33,951 nt of DNA, from contig CAJPOL010000006.1 in assembly GCA_905372265.1 (NCBI GenBank), positions 1 to 33,951 on the forward strand, given 5' to 3'. The DNA comes from an uncultured Treponema sp. (GTDB taxonomy: Bacteria; Spirochaetota; Spirochaetia; Treponematales; Treponemataceae). Positions within the stretch are counted from its first letter, which is position 1; every line of letters starts with the position of its first letter. Positions 7,911 through 16,068 of this stretch are shown here, piece by piece. The translations under genes and the position numbers were made by a program. Under the pieces are notes generated by a model. The model saw only the letters and a list, made by a program, of their open reading frames with translations, searched no databases and had not been told where the DNA came from.

Positions 7911-8537
7911 CTATATCGGCAGGTTCCGCACCGTACTCCAGATATTTTCATGAATTTTCCGTATCGGTTCAGCGGCATCGATCCTGATAATCCGCATTTC
8001 CGGCGCTGTGCGTTCATAATGCCGGAGCACGTGCTCATATGCTTGTGCGACACGCTGCTGAAACGGTTCTTGCTCATAAATTTCGCGCGGCATATTCCGC
8101 TGAGCAATGCGCTGCATCGCTGTTTCCGCCGGCAGATCAAAAAAGAACAGGTATTCGGGTAAGGGAAATTGTCCATTGACTGCCTGTGCGCATGGTTCAC
8201 CGGCAGTCAGTCCCTGATAAGCAAGGCTTGAAAAAAGATAGCGGTCGCAGAAAACCGCTTGCTGTGCATCAAGATGTTCTATAATACCGTTTTTTCCGTA
8301 GATATGCTCGCACCGGTCTGCGCCGAACAGGTAGGCAACGGTTTGTGCATGAAAGAGGCTTGCATCCGACAGCGCTGACCGTATCATGCGTCCGATAGGA
8401 GAATCGGTCGGTTCATAGGTGAAGTATACACGCTCTTTCAATCCATGCCCTGCATATGCTTCCTGAAGCAGACGAAGCTGGCTTGTCGTGCCCGTTCCGT
8501 CGAGTCCTTCAAAAACAATGAAATTTTTCAAAATCAT
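7911..8537 (-). CDS. tmk: thymidylate kinase
   Basis: The enzyme phosphorylates dTMP to dTDP in the cytoplasm for DNA synthesis; it has 208 residues, the normal length. The P-loop region is FEGLDGTGTTSQ (residues 9-20), followed by the DR motif CDRYLFSSLAYQG that binds dTMP and a LID region around RNMPREIYEQEP. The usual P-loop lysine (G-x4-G-K-T/S) is replaced by Thr (GLDGTG-T-T), which may be a clade trait. An open frame continues upstream to 8684 but would overlap tamB and lacks any TMK-like sequence. MILKNFIVFEG is the natural N-terminus, so the ATG at 8537 is chosen. No Shine-Dalgarno is seen; the -10 box at 8544-8549 lies six bases before the ATG. Confidence 0.9.
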   Translation of the reverse strand: MILKNFIVFEGLDGTGTTSQLRLLQEAYAGHGLKERVYFTYEPTDSPIGRMIRSALSDASLFHAQTVAYLFGADRCEHIYGKNGIIEHLDAQQAVFCDRYLFSSLAYQGLTAGEPCAQAVNGQFPLPEYLFFFDLPAETAMQRIAQRNMPREIYEQEPFQQRVAQAYEHVLRHYERTAPEMRIIRIDAAEPIRKIHENIWSTVRNLPI

Positions 8538-8580
8538 TTGTCTATCATAACAATTTTTTTTTTGATATAATAGTCCCTCT
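8538..8580. promoter_or_regulatory. divergent tmk/tamB promoter with extended -10 boxes at the start codons
   Basis: The 43-base gap holds two back-to-back extended -10 elements. For tamB (plus) it is TG-A-TATAAT, hexamer 8566-8571, nine bases before ATG 8581. For tmk (minus) it is TG-T-TATGAT, hexamer 8549-8544, six bases before ATG 8537. An A/T tract lies between them. No -35 hexamer fits either. Transcription would start on or within a few bases of each ATG, and neither gene has a Shine-Dalgarno, so leaderless mRNAs are predicted. Confidence 0.55.
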
Positions 8581-11500
8581 ATGAAGCTTTCTACACGGCA
8601 TAAGATAGAGTTATTCATATTCGTATGTATGCTCCTCATCTCCTTTTCCCTTTTTCGTCCTTTTGTACGTGTACTGGAAAGCAAAGTATCATCGCTGCGG
8701 GAAAAAGCGCTTGCAGAACTGGAACAAATCTATCATATCCGTATTTCGTATGAATCGCTTTCTCCATCCGTGCTGCGTTCCATCTCGCTTAAAAATGTAA
8801 AAATATATGATGCGGATAATGGCGCCGAAATAGCTGCATGTTCAGACTTTTCCATCCGCTACCGTTTCCTCGCGCTTTTGACGGGAAAAATACCGGACAT
8901 ATTGGACTCCGTGTTTATTGCCGACGGATTTATCGATTTTGATATGCTCGAAAACAAAGGTTTAGCCTCTGCGCTCCGCTCTCTTATCCGTAATCCGTCT
9001 ACAGATACGCAGATAGAATATGCGGAAGACCGCGCCTCAGCGCCATCGGTCTTTTCTTCCGGTATTGAATCGCTTACCGTTGATATTAAAAATATCCAAA
9101 TCCGATTGAAAGATGCAGTGCAAAACGTACAAGTCTGTATTTCGGAAGGCAGCTGCCGTATTGATTCCGAATCCCTTTCCGTGAGTCTTAACGCATCGGC
9201 TTCATATAAGAGCGGGACATACCCGCAGTTCGGCCAAGCGGAAACCGCCTTCACCATCGAAGGAAAATGCGATAAAGATATAACGGCAGGATCTGCCGTA
9301 GTGAATATCGCTCATCTTTCCTCTCAGCAGTTTTCCGTTCAGCATATCAAAGTTTTTACGGCATACCGGAATAACCTTTTAACGTTCAACACCATGCAGG
9401 ATTTCCAGCCTTTTGATCTGAATGCGAGCTGGAATCTGGAAGACAATACGGTTACGGGCGGGTTTAAATGCCGCGATTATATGCCGATGCGCTCGGTAGC
9501 GCTGTACACTGCTCCAAAGCTGGTAAAACAGCTGGAGCAATTGGAAATGAGCGGTTCTGCCCGGTTTTCGCTGGGTGCAGGAACAGTGGATTGGGGCGCC
9601 GATATGACGTTCCGCGTACCGCAGCTTTCGTTTCCTGCCTATCAGATGGATCCGATGCGCATCGATGTTTCCGCCGAAGGAGATGATAAAGATATCACCG
9701 TGTCCCGGCTTGCCGTCAAAGGCGCCGGAATCGATATTTTTTCGAGATTCGGTATTGATGTGCATAAAAAACTGCCGTCGGGAATCGTGCAGGTAAATGC
9801 CGTCCGGCTGCCGTCCGGAGCCGATGTGTCGGCCGACGTGCGGTTTTCCGAGCGGAACGGCGAGTTTGTTTGTAATATCGGCTCGCTTTCCGTTGGAGAG
9901 GCTCTCCTGCATAACATCGGTCTAAAGCTCAGACCCGGCGATGAAAAAATCGATTATTTTATTTCCGCTGAGGATGAGAGCGGCAAATACGCCTGTGACG
10001 GTTCATATATCTATAATATGGAACGGAGCGCTACCGGCGCCGCCCCTTTTTGGGAGCTGCATGGAGCCTTTGACGCTGTAAACATCGGAACGGTGTACCG
10101 GTTTGCCGAAGCGCTCTATCCTCCGGCACATATCCCGCAACCGGCAGCGCTTGAGTCGGTTCGGTGCACGACAGAGTTTTATATTTCCAGCGACTTGCAT
10201 AATTTTTCTTATAACTGTGTCCGTTTGGTTTTAGTCTCGGAGGCGCTGAATGACTTTTATGCGCTGCTTTCCGTCAAGGGAAATCAGTCGTCTTTTGCCC
10301 TCACCGATATTGATATTTCCTATAAGAACATGTATGTACGCGGCGGGATCAATGCCGAGTTTGAGAATCTGAATGATATTATTTTTAACAGCGATTTGAT
10401 AGTGAATTCTATCGGGTATCACATTCAAGGTTTTTACTCACAGAATATTTTGAATATTTACGGGGATTACGGGTTGGCAATCAGTGCGCTGTATAATCAG
10501 GAAACCGGTATTAAAGGTACCGTAAAAAGTAGAGAGATGCCGCTTCCATTTTTACCTCTTTTTCTGACGCTTGATTCCGACTTTCATTATACGGATAACA
10601 GCGATTGGGGTGTTATAATTGATGAAGGCATGATGAGCTACGGCAGTCCTGTTTCGCTTGCGCAAACGGCGCTTGCGATGAGCTTTCACGGTTCACTGGA
10701 TTCCGCCGGTTTGTTTTTATCCGGCATAAAACTCGGAAGCGATGACGTATTAACCGGTACCATCGCAGTTTCTACTCCCGCTCCCGATCAAACCGGCAGC
10801 AATGCGTATCACGGAGAAATTAATCTCATGTCTGCCGCTACGGGAGAGCGGCTGGAATGCTCCGCCGGTCTTAGTTTTGACAACGGTATTATGATAGACG
10901 GGTCGCTGAATATTGAGAATATGGCGCTTGCGCGTTTTTTCCGGACTCAAGGCAAGGGCAATACCCTCACCGCCCAAGCCGTGTTTTCGGGAACGCCCGA
11001 CAATCTGATACTGCAATGCACTATGCCGCAGCTTTCGTGGTTTATACAGGGACATGACCTTCTTGCCTCAGGCGACCTCCGGTTTGAAAACAACCGTGCA
11101 GAGCTTGTAACCGGCGAGGCGTCGTGGGGAGCGCATCGAGTCAGCGGAATCGCCGGTTATTTTTCGCTTTCGGATCTGACCGGCATGCTTGATGCGGATT
11201 ATGCGGGAGAGGCGGTACATCGGAAAATGGGAGCGCATGTGAATACCGTTTTTACCGGAGTTGTGCCGGAAGACGCTGCTGGAGGCTCTGCTCCGTTTGC
11301 ACAGCTCGGATCGCTTTTTCAGCAATGTACCATTACAACAAACATCAGTAATTGGCAATTCGGGCAATCAAGCGGGACGGAAGCCGTTCCTATTTCCTTT
11401 ATTCGTGAAAAAGAGGTTACTGCATTGTACGCCGGCAAAAATGATGAAATTACCGGCTTTATACTGGGGGACGGTGTTGTGTCGCTGCAATGCGCGGAAT

Positions 11501-13005
11501 CGCTGCCGCTCCATTTTGTTTTGGACGGCAGCATAAAAAAAGATGCGCTGGATTTGCGGTTTACCGATGTTTATGCAGATGTTAAGCGGGTGTGGGACAT
11601 CACCGGTATGGACTATGTACTCTTTTACGGAGGCTCGCTTGCCGGAAATGTCGCAATCCGCGGAACGCCTCAAGAGCCGGAGTTCTACGGAAAACTGGAA
11701 GGGCAGGATATACGGGTTAACTCGCCGCACTATATTCCTGAAATATTCGGGCCCGTAGCATTGGATGTGCTTGCCGACGGTACGACGCTGGAGGTTCCGT
11801 ATACCGTGCTGCACGGCCCTTCTGCCGATTTGTGGGGCCGGTGTACCGTTGCCTTCTCGGAATGGATACCGGCGGAAGTGTTTATTCAGTGCGGCACACT
11901 GAACGAAAAGAAGGGAAAACTAAAAACGGATAATCTTCTTTTTAAGGCTGAAGGGTTAGCAGGCTGTACTGCCGATATTACTATTACTCCTGCGCTCATC
12001 TCGCTGTACGGGTCAGCGGCTTTCGATTCCGGTTTTTTCGCCTTTAAATTCAATGAAATGGACAAGTTTCAGGCAAAATATGCCGGAAAGAACGGCCCTG
12101 CATTCAATATGAAACTCGATTTACAGCTGGGGAAAAAAGCGGAATTCCGCTGGCCGACCGCAGATATTCCTATTCTGAGAGCGCTAATCCCGACCGAAAC
12201 GCCGATTACGCTGACCGTAGGCGGAGAAAACGGTTCTGTTTCTATGAAAGGAAGTGTTAGAATGAGGGGCGGTGAAGTATTCTATCTGAAACGGAATTTC
12301 TATATCCGTGAAGGGAATGTGGAGTTTACCGATCTTGGAGGAGATATTGACCCGCTTGTAACGGTACGCGCCGAAATCCGCGACCGCGATGAAAAGGGGG
12401 AGGCGTTAAGAATTATTCTTACGGCAAAAGAGCAGCGCTTATCACAGTTTACGCCGGAACTCAATTCGGAACCTTCGCGCTCTTCTCTTGAAATTATGCA
12501 GCTTTTGGGACAAGCGTTTGTCGGAGATACCAAAAAAGAGAGTGCTCTGCAGAATATATTAGTAACCAGTTCCGATCTTCTTGCCCAAATAGGCTTTTTA
12601 AAAAAATCGGAAAATGCCATACGCGATTTTTTACGGCTCGATGCCTTTTCTTTCCGGACATTAGTGCTGCAAAACGCCATTTTCGGTAATTTATTTAATG
12701 CAAATAGGGATAAGTCTTTGACAATAAGTAACTATTTTGATAATACAAGTGTTTATATCGGTAAATATTTCGGCTCGGCTATCTACGCAGACGCTTTACT
12801 TCATTTAAGCTATTATGATGAGAAATCGCTTAAAAACGGCGGGACGAAACGTCCTGTGTATAATAACCTTTTGTTCCAGCCGGAAATCGGTTTGGAAATG
12901 GCGACCCCGTTTTTTCTGCTGCGCTGGTCTGTTGCGCCGACGAAACCGGAAACCCTGTTCGTAGGGGATGCGGCGTTGACTTTTTCGTGGAAATATGCGT
13001 ATTAA
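8581..13005 (+). CDS. tamB: TamB-like translocation and assembly module protein (DUF490)
   Basis: This large AsmA/TamB-like protein has 1474 residues. A signal anchor (about residues 10-29, FIFVCMLLISFSLF) holds the N-terminus in the inner membrane. The long middle part consists of repeating beta-strand segments typical of the grooved periplasmic bridge. The TamB C-terminal domain includes GEVFYLKRNFYIREGNVEFT, then the DPLV-V-A stretch, then LEIMQLLGQAF. Such proteins span the periplasm and help move phospholipid and insert outer-membrane proteins, often with a BamA-family partner. The gene starts a block with bamA and skp. It is longer than E. coli TamB (about 1260). The ATG follows an extended -10 directly and lacks a ribosome-binding site. 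Confidence 0.9.
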   Translation: MKLSTRHKIELFIFVCMLLISFSLFRPFVRVLESKVSSLREKALAELEQIYHIRISYESLSPSVLRSISLKNVKIYDADNGAEIAACSDFSIRYRFLALLTGKIPDILDSVFIADGFIDFDMLENKGLASALRSLIRNPSTDTQIEYAEDRASAPSVFSSGIESLTVDIKNIQIRLKDAVQNVQVCISEGSCRIDSESLSVSLNASASYKSGTYPQFGQAETAFTIEGKCDKDITAGSAVVNIAHLSSQQFSVQHIKVFTAYRNNLLTFNTMQDFQPFDLNASWNLEDNTVTGGFKCRDYMPMRSVALYTAPKLVKQLEQLEMSGSARFSLGAGTVDWGADMTFRVPQLSFPAYQMDPMRIDVSAEGDDKDITVSRLAVKGAGIDIFSRFGIDVHKKLPSGIVQVNAVRLPSGADVSADVRFSERNGEFVCNIGSLSVGEALLHNIGLKLRPGDEKIDYFISAEDESGKYACDGSYIYNMERSATGAAPFWELHGAFDAVNIGTVYRFAEALYPPAHIPQPAALESVRCTTEFYISSDLHNFSYNCVRLVLVSEALNDFYALLSVKGNQSSFALTDIDISYKNMYVRGGINAEFENLNDIIFNSDLIVNSIGYHIQGFYSQNILNIYGDYGLAISALYNQETGIKGTVKSREMPLPFLPLFLTLDSDFHYTDNSDWGVIIDEGMMSYGSPVSLAQTALAMSFHGSLDSAGLFLSGIKLGSDDVLTGTIAVSTPAPDQTGSNAYHGEINLMSAATGERLECSAGLSFDNGIMIDGSLNIENMALARFFRTQGKGNTLTAQAVFSGTPDNLILQCTMPQLSWFIQGHDLLASGDLRFENNRAELVTGEASWGAHRVSGIAGYFSLSDLTGMLDADYAGEAVHRKMGAHVNTVFTGVVPEDAAGGSAPFAQLGSLFQQCTITTNISNWQFGQSSGTEAVPISFIREKEVTALYAGKNDEITGFILGDGVVSLQCAESLPLHFVLDGSIKKDALDLRFTDVYADVKRVWDITGMDYVLFYGGSLAGNVAIRGTPQEPEFYGKLEGQDIRVNSPHYIPEIFGPVALDVLADGTTLEVPYTVLHGPSADLWGRCTVAFSEWIPAEVFIQCGTLNEKKGKLKTDNLLFKAEGLAGCTADITITPALISLYGSAAFDSGFFAFKFNEMDKFQAKYAGKNGPAFNMKLDLQLGKKAEFRWPTADIPILRALIPTETPITLTVGGENGSVSMKGSVRMRGGEVFYLKRNFYIREGNVEFTDLGGDIDPLVTVRAEIRDRDEKGEALRIILTAKEQRLSQFTPELNSEPSRSSLEIMQLLGQAFVGDTKKESALQNILVTSSDLLAQIGFLKKSENAIRDFLRLDAFSFRTLVLQNAIFGNLFNANRDKSLTISNYFDNTSVYIGKYFGSAIYADALLHLSYYDEKSLKNGGTKRPVYNNLLFQPEIGLEMATPFFLLRWSVAPTKPETLFVGDAALTFSWKYAY

Positions 13006-13033
13006 AAGGATCATATCCGTATCGCTAAGAAAG

Positions 13034-13053
13034 TATAATGGGAATAAAAGGAG
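13034..13053 (+). promoter_or_regulatory. ribosome-binding site and possible internal -10 before bamA
   Basis: AAAGGAG at 13047-13053 has a 6-base spacer to the bamA ATG and fixes that start. TATAAT at 13034-13039 could be an internal promoter allowing bamA expression apart from tamB, but the expected -35 position holds only TCATAT. Confidence 0.4.
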
Positions 13054-13059
13054 TTCCTC

Positions 13060-15507
13060 ATGTTAAAAAAGATAATGCTTGTTTCGACACTGGCGCTTTT
13101 TGCATGGTGTGTGCAAGCGCAGGTACCTGATAACTGGTATGAACATAAACAGATAACGGCAATTGTATTCAAAGGCTTAAAAAGCGTAACTTCGAGTGAA
13201 TTGGACGGTGTTTTTTCATCGTTCAAGGGTAAGCTTTTTTCCGATGACGTCTATGCCGATATTTTGCAAAAATTATATGCGCTTGACTATTTTTCAAGCA
13301 TTATACCAAAGGCGCTCCCTGCCGACAGTGACTATCAATTCGTCCGCTTAGAGTTTGAAGTTACTGAAAAACCTGTTATCAGCCTTATTAAGATGCTGGG
13401 AAACCGGCGCATGGGAAGCGGTGATTTATTAAGCCGAATAACCTTAAAAAAAGGCGCCATTTATAGTGAAGAAAAGAGATTATCCGCTGAACAAGTACTA
13501 AAAAATTACTATATTGAAAACGGGTATGCTACCGCTACGGTGAATTCAAAAATAACTGAGGGGAAAGACGGCAGTGTCATTGTTGAATTTGAGATCAATG
13601 AAGGCCGCCAAACTATTGTTGCGGCCGTTGCTTTTCAGGGAAATACGCTCGTCGGAGAAAAAAAATTAAAAAGAGTTCTGGTTACCAAACCGAAACACAC
13701 ACTAACGATGCAGAAAGGCGTATTTCAAGAAAAATCGCTGGAGGAAGACAAGGCTGCTATTCAGCAGTATTACGGCGAACGGGGATATATCGACGCTCAT
13801 GTTGAAAACATCATCCGTGAAGTAGATACGACAACAGACCCTCAGCGGAATCAGATCAAACTCACCTATGTTATTATGGAAGGTGAGCAATATACCTACG
13901 GCGGAACCGTTTTTGAAGGGAACCGTATTTTTTCTACGGAAGTCCTTGCTCCGAAAATAAAACTGGAAACAGGTTCCGTGCTGAATATGACTAAATTTAA
14001 ACGGGGATTGGAAGCAGTCGCCGATACTTATTACAGTAACGGTTATAATTCAACATACATTGGAAATGCCGTAACGCGTGATGAGGCAACCCGAAAGGCT
14101 TCCTTTGTTATAACGATTGTCGAGGGGAACCGCAGCCATATTGAAAATATTATTATCCGCGGAAATAAACGGACAAAGGATTATGTTATTCGAAGAGAGC
14201 TGCTCCTTGAGCCCGGTGATGTCTTTTCGCGAAGCAAGTTCTTGGATAGTCAGCGGAATCTTTTTAACTTACGCTATTTTTCCGCTATCGTGCCCGATAT
14301 GCAGCAGGGATCGGAAAAAGATCTGGTTGACATCATCTTAAATGTTGAAGAGCAGTCAACCGCTAATGTCCAATTCGGTCTTTCTTTTTCCGGCGCCGCC
14401 GATGCGGATACGTTCCCTATTTCGTTGTTTGTTCAATGGCAGGAACGCAATTTAGCAGGCAGGGGTAATGAACTGTCGGCCGGAGGTACTGCATCGACAG
14501 ATACGCAAACGGTTCAGCTCGGATATACGGAAAACTGGCTTTTCGGCTATCCGGTAACGGTCGGATTTGATTTTTCAATTTCTCATAAACTATTATATGA
14601 TTTTGAAAATGTGATATTTCCATACGGACCGTTCGGAAGCCCCGAAGCGCTTGAACGTGACCCGGCCATTGCCCGATTATATCGCATGCGGTATAATCGG
14701 CTTGAAACCAGTTTCGGCATCCATACCGGCTATCGGTGGTTCCCCCGCTATTGTTCAATTACACTGCGGGGCGGAGTTAATTTCTCATTAGGTAAGAATT
14801 TTTATGACAGCTCCATTCACCGCCCGCTTGATGCAAAAGTACTTAATCAGCAGACGCGACCGGGCCTCAGCAATTCACTGTGGTCGCGCGTTTCATTTGA
14901 CGGGCGCGATCTCGCCTATGATCCCAGTAAGGGCTGGTTTATCAGTGAACAGGTTAGCTTTTTCGGTATTATCCCTAAAGTTGAAGATGAGTACTTTTTC
15001 CGCGCTGAAACAAAAACGGAAGCCTATGTGACGCTATTGAATTATCCGGTATCGGATATTTGGAATTTAAAATTTGTTTTAGCGTTTTATACGAATTTTA
15101 CATTCCAAGTGCCGATGCCGGACAGCCGTATAAGCAGCACCAGCAAGCTGCTGATTGACGGTATGTTTGTAGGACGCGGATGGGTAGGTCTCGGTTATGC
15201 CGGTAAAGGCGATGTACAGCTGAACCATTGGATAGAGTTCCGCTGGCCGCTTGCGCACGGCATTCTGTCTTTTGATTTCTTCTTTGATGCTGCCGCAGTA
15301 AAGAAAGATATTCGGGATTTGCGGACTCTGAGTATTAATGATTATTATTTCAGCTTCGGGCCGGGCTTACGGTTTGTCATACCGCAGTTCCCCTTACGGC
15401 TGATGTTCGCAAACACATTCCGTTCGGTCAATGGAAAACCCGTGTGGGGTAACGGGAAGAATGCCGATTGGAAGTTCGTATTGTCGTTTTCTATTCCTAA
15501 TTTATAA
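13060..15507 (+). CDS. bamA: outer membrane protein assembly factor BamA
   Basis: BamA is the essential Omp85 insertase that folds beta-barrel proteins into the outer membrane. A signal peptide (about residues 1-20, ending in VQAQ) precedes five POTRA repeats over about residues 25-425, with recurring G-N-R/K-x-x and GY-x-x-A/T motifs. A C-terminal 16-strand barrel domain follows from about 440 to 815. FVGRGWVGLGYAGKGDVQL fits the loop-6 (V/I)RG(F/Y) region, with GRGW at its core. The length of 815 is normal. The last residue is Leu (LSFSIPNL) rather than the usual aromatic residue of the beta-signal. Neighbours tamB and skp act in the same pathway, and T. pallidum has this order as I recall it (tp0325-tp0327). 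Confidence 0.95.
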   Translation: MLKKIMLVSTLALFAWCVQAQVPDNWYEHKQITAIVFKGLKSVTSSELDGVFSSFKGKLFSDDVYADILQKLYALDYFSSIIPKALPADSDYQFVRLEFEVTEKPVISLIKMLGNRRMGSGDLLSRITLKKGAIYSEEKRLSAEQVLKNYYIENGYATATVNSKITEGKDGSVIVEFEINEGRQTIVAAVAFQGNTLVGEKKLKRVLVTKPKHTLTMQKGVFQEKSLEEDKAAIQQYYGERGYIDAHVENIIREVDTTTDPQRNQIKLTYVIMEGEQYTYGGTVFEGNRIFSTEVLAPKIKLETGSVLNMTKFKRGLEAVADTYYSNGYNSTYIGNAVTRDEATRKASFVITIVEGNRSHIENIIIRGNKRTKDYVIRRELLLEPGDVFSRSKFLDSQRNLFNLRYFSAIVPDMQQGSEKDLVDIILNVEEQSTANVQFGLSFSGAADADTFPISLFVQWQERNLAGRGNELSAGGTASTDTQTVQLGYTENWLFGYPVTVGFDFSISHKLLYDFENVIFPYGPFGSPEALERDPAIARLYRMRYNRLETSFGIHTGYRWFPRYCSITLRGGVNFSLGKNFYDSSIHRPLDAKVLNQQTRPGLSNSLWSRVSFDGRDLAYDPSKGWFISEQVSFFGIIPKVEDEYFFRAETKTEAYVTLLNYPVSDIWNLKFVLAFYTNFTFQVPMPDSRISSTSKLLIDGMFVGRGWVGLGYAGKGDVQLNHWIEFRWPLAHGILSFDFFFDAAAVKKDIRDLRTLSINDYYFSFGPGLRFVIPQFPLRLMFANTFRSVNGKPVWGNGKNADWKFVLSFSIPNL

Positions 15508-15539
15508 AGGATATTTTCAGATACCGGAGGAATGCGATA

Positions 15540-16061
15540 ATGAAAAAAACACTGTTTCTTCTTTTAATCTGTATTTACGGAGGCGGAGTATCTTTACCGG
15601 CTCAGCAGATTACCCGTTTTGCCGTTATTGATACTTCGCGCATTTATACAACTTTTTTACGTGATTCCCGTTCCGTGCGCGACTATCAGGCAAAGCAAGA
15701 AAAGTACCAAGCCGAAACGCAGCGGATGTCCGATGAAATCATTGCGCTTCGTCAAAAGAAAGTTGATGCGGAAGCAGCCGGCAAAACGGATGCGGCAAAA
15801 AAATATCAAGCTGAAATCAATACAAAAACCAGTTTTTTGGTTGAATATTCAAAAGCCTGTAATGATGAGCTTGCCCGGCTGCGGAAAAATTTAGTCAGCG
15901 ATGATGTGTTTTATACACGGCTGTATGAGACGATAAAGAAGATTGCCGAAACGCAGGGTTATACCATGGTGTTGAATTTACAGCAAGGAAATGCCATTGT
16001 CTGGTACAGCCCGACAGTTGATATAACGGAAGATGTGATCAGAGCGCTCAGTTCAAATTAG
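15540..16061 (+). CDS. skp: Skp/OmpH-family periplasmic chaperone
   Basis: This protein of 173 residues has a signal peptide (residues 1 to about 21, MKKTLFLLLICIYGG...PA). A short beta segment, ITRFAVIDTSRIY, is the hallmark N-terminus of OmpH/Skp and is followed by a long Lys/Glu/Gln-rich coiled coil (about 50-115). A closing strand region, YTMVLNLQQGNAIVWYSP, completes the fold. Skp trimers hold unfolded outer-membrane proteins in the periplasm on the way to BamA. GGAGG at 15526-15530 lies 9 bases before the ATG. It follows bamA by 32 bases and precedes mutS by 7, so it is in the same operon. Confidence 0.9.
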   Translation: MKKTLFLLLICIYGGGVSLPAQQITRFAVIDTSRIYTTFLRDSRSVRDYQAKQEKYQAETQRMSDEIIALRQKKVDAEAAGKTDAAKKYQAEINTKTSFLVEYSKACNDELARLRKNLVSDDVFYTRLYETIKKIAETQGYTMVLNLQQGNAIVWYSPTVDITEDVIRALSSN

Positions 16062-16068
16062 TCTTCAC

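Noticed and set aside
8538..8684. 49-residue N-terminal extension of thymidylate kinase
   Set aside because: It would run antisense into tamB and through the promoter; the family begins at MILKNFIVFEG.
9379..9912. Long minus-strand open frame inside tamB (also 10750-11055, 11368-11814)
   Set aside because: Shadow frames opposite a continuous, well-supported tamB; sequence is low in normal protein character and lacks start signals.
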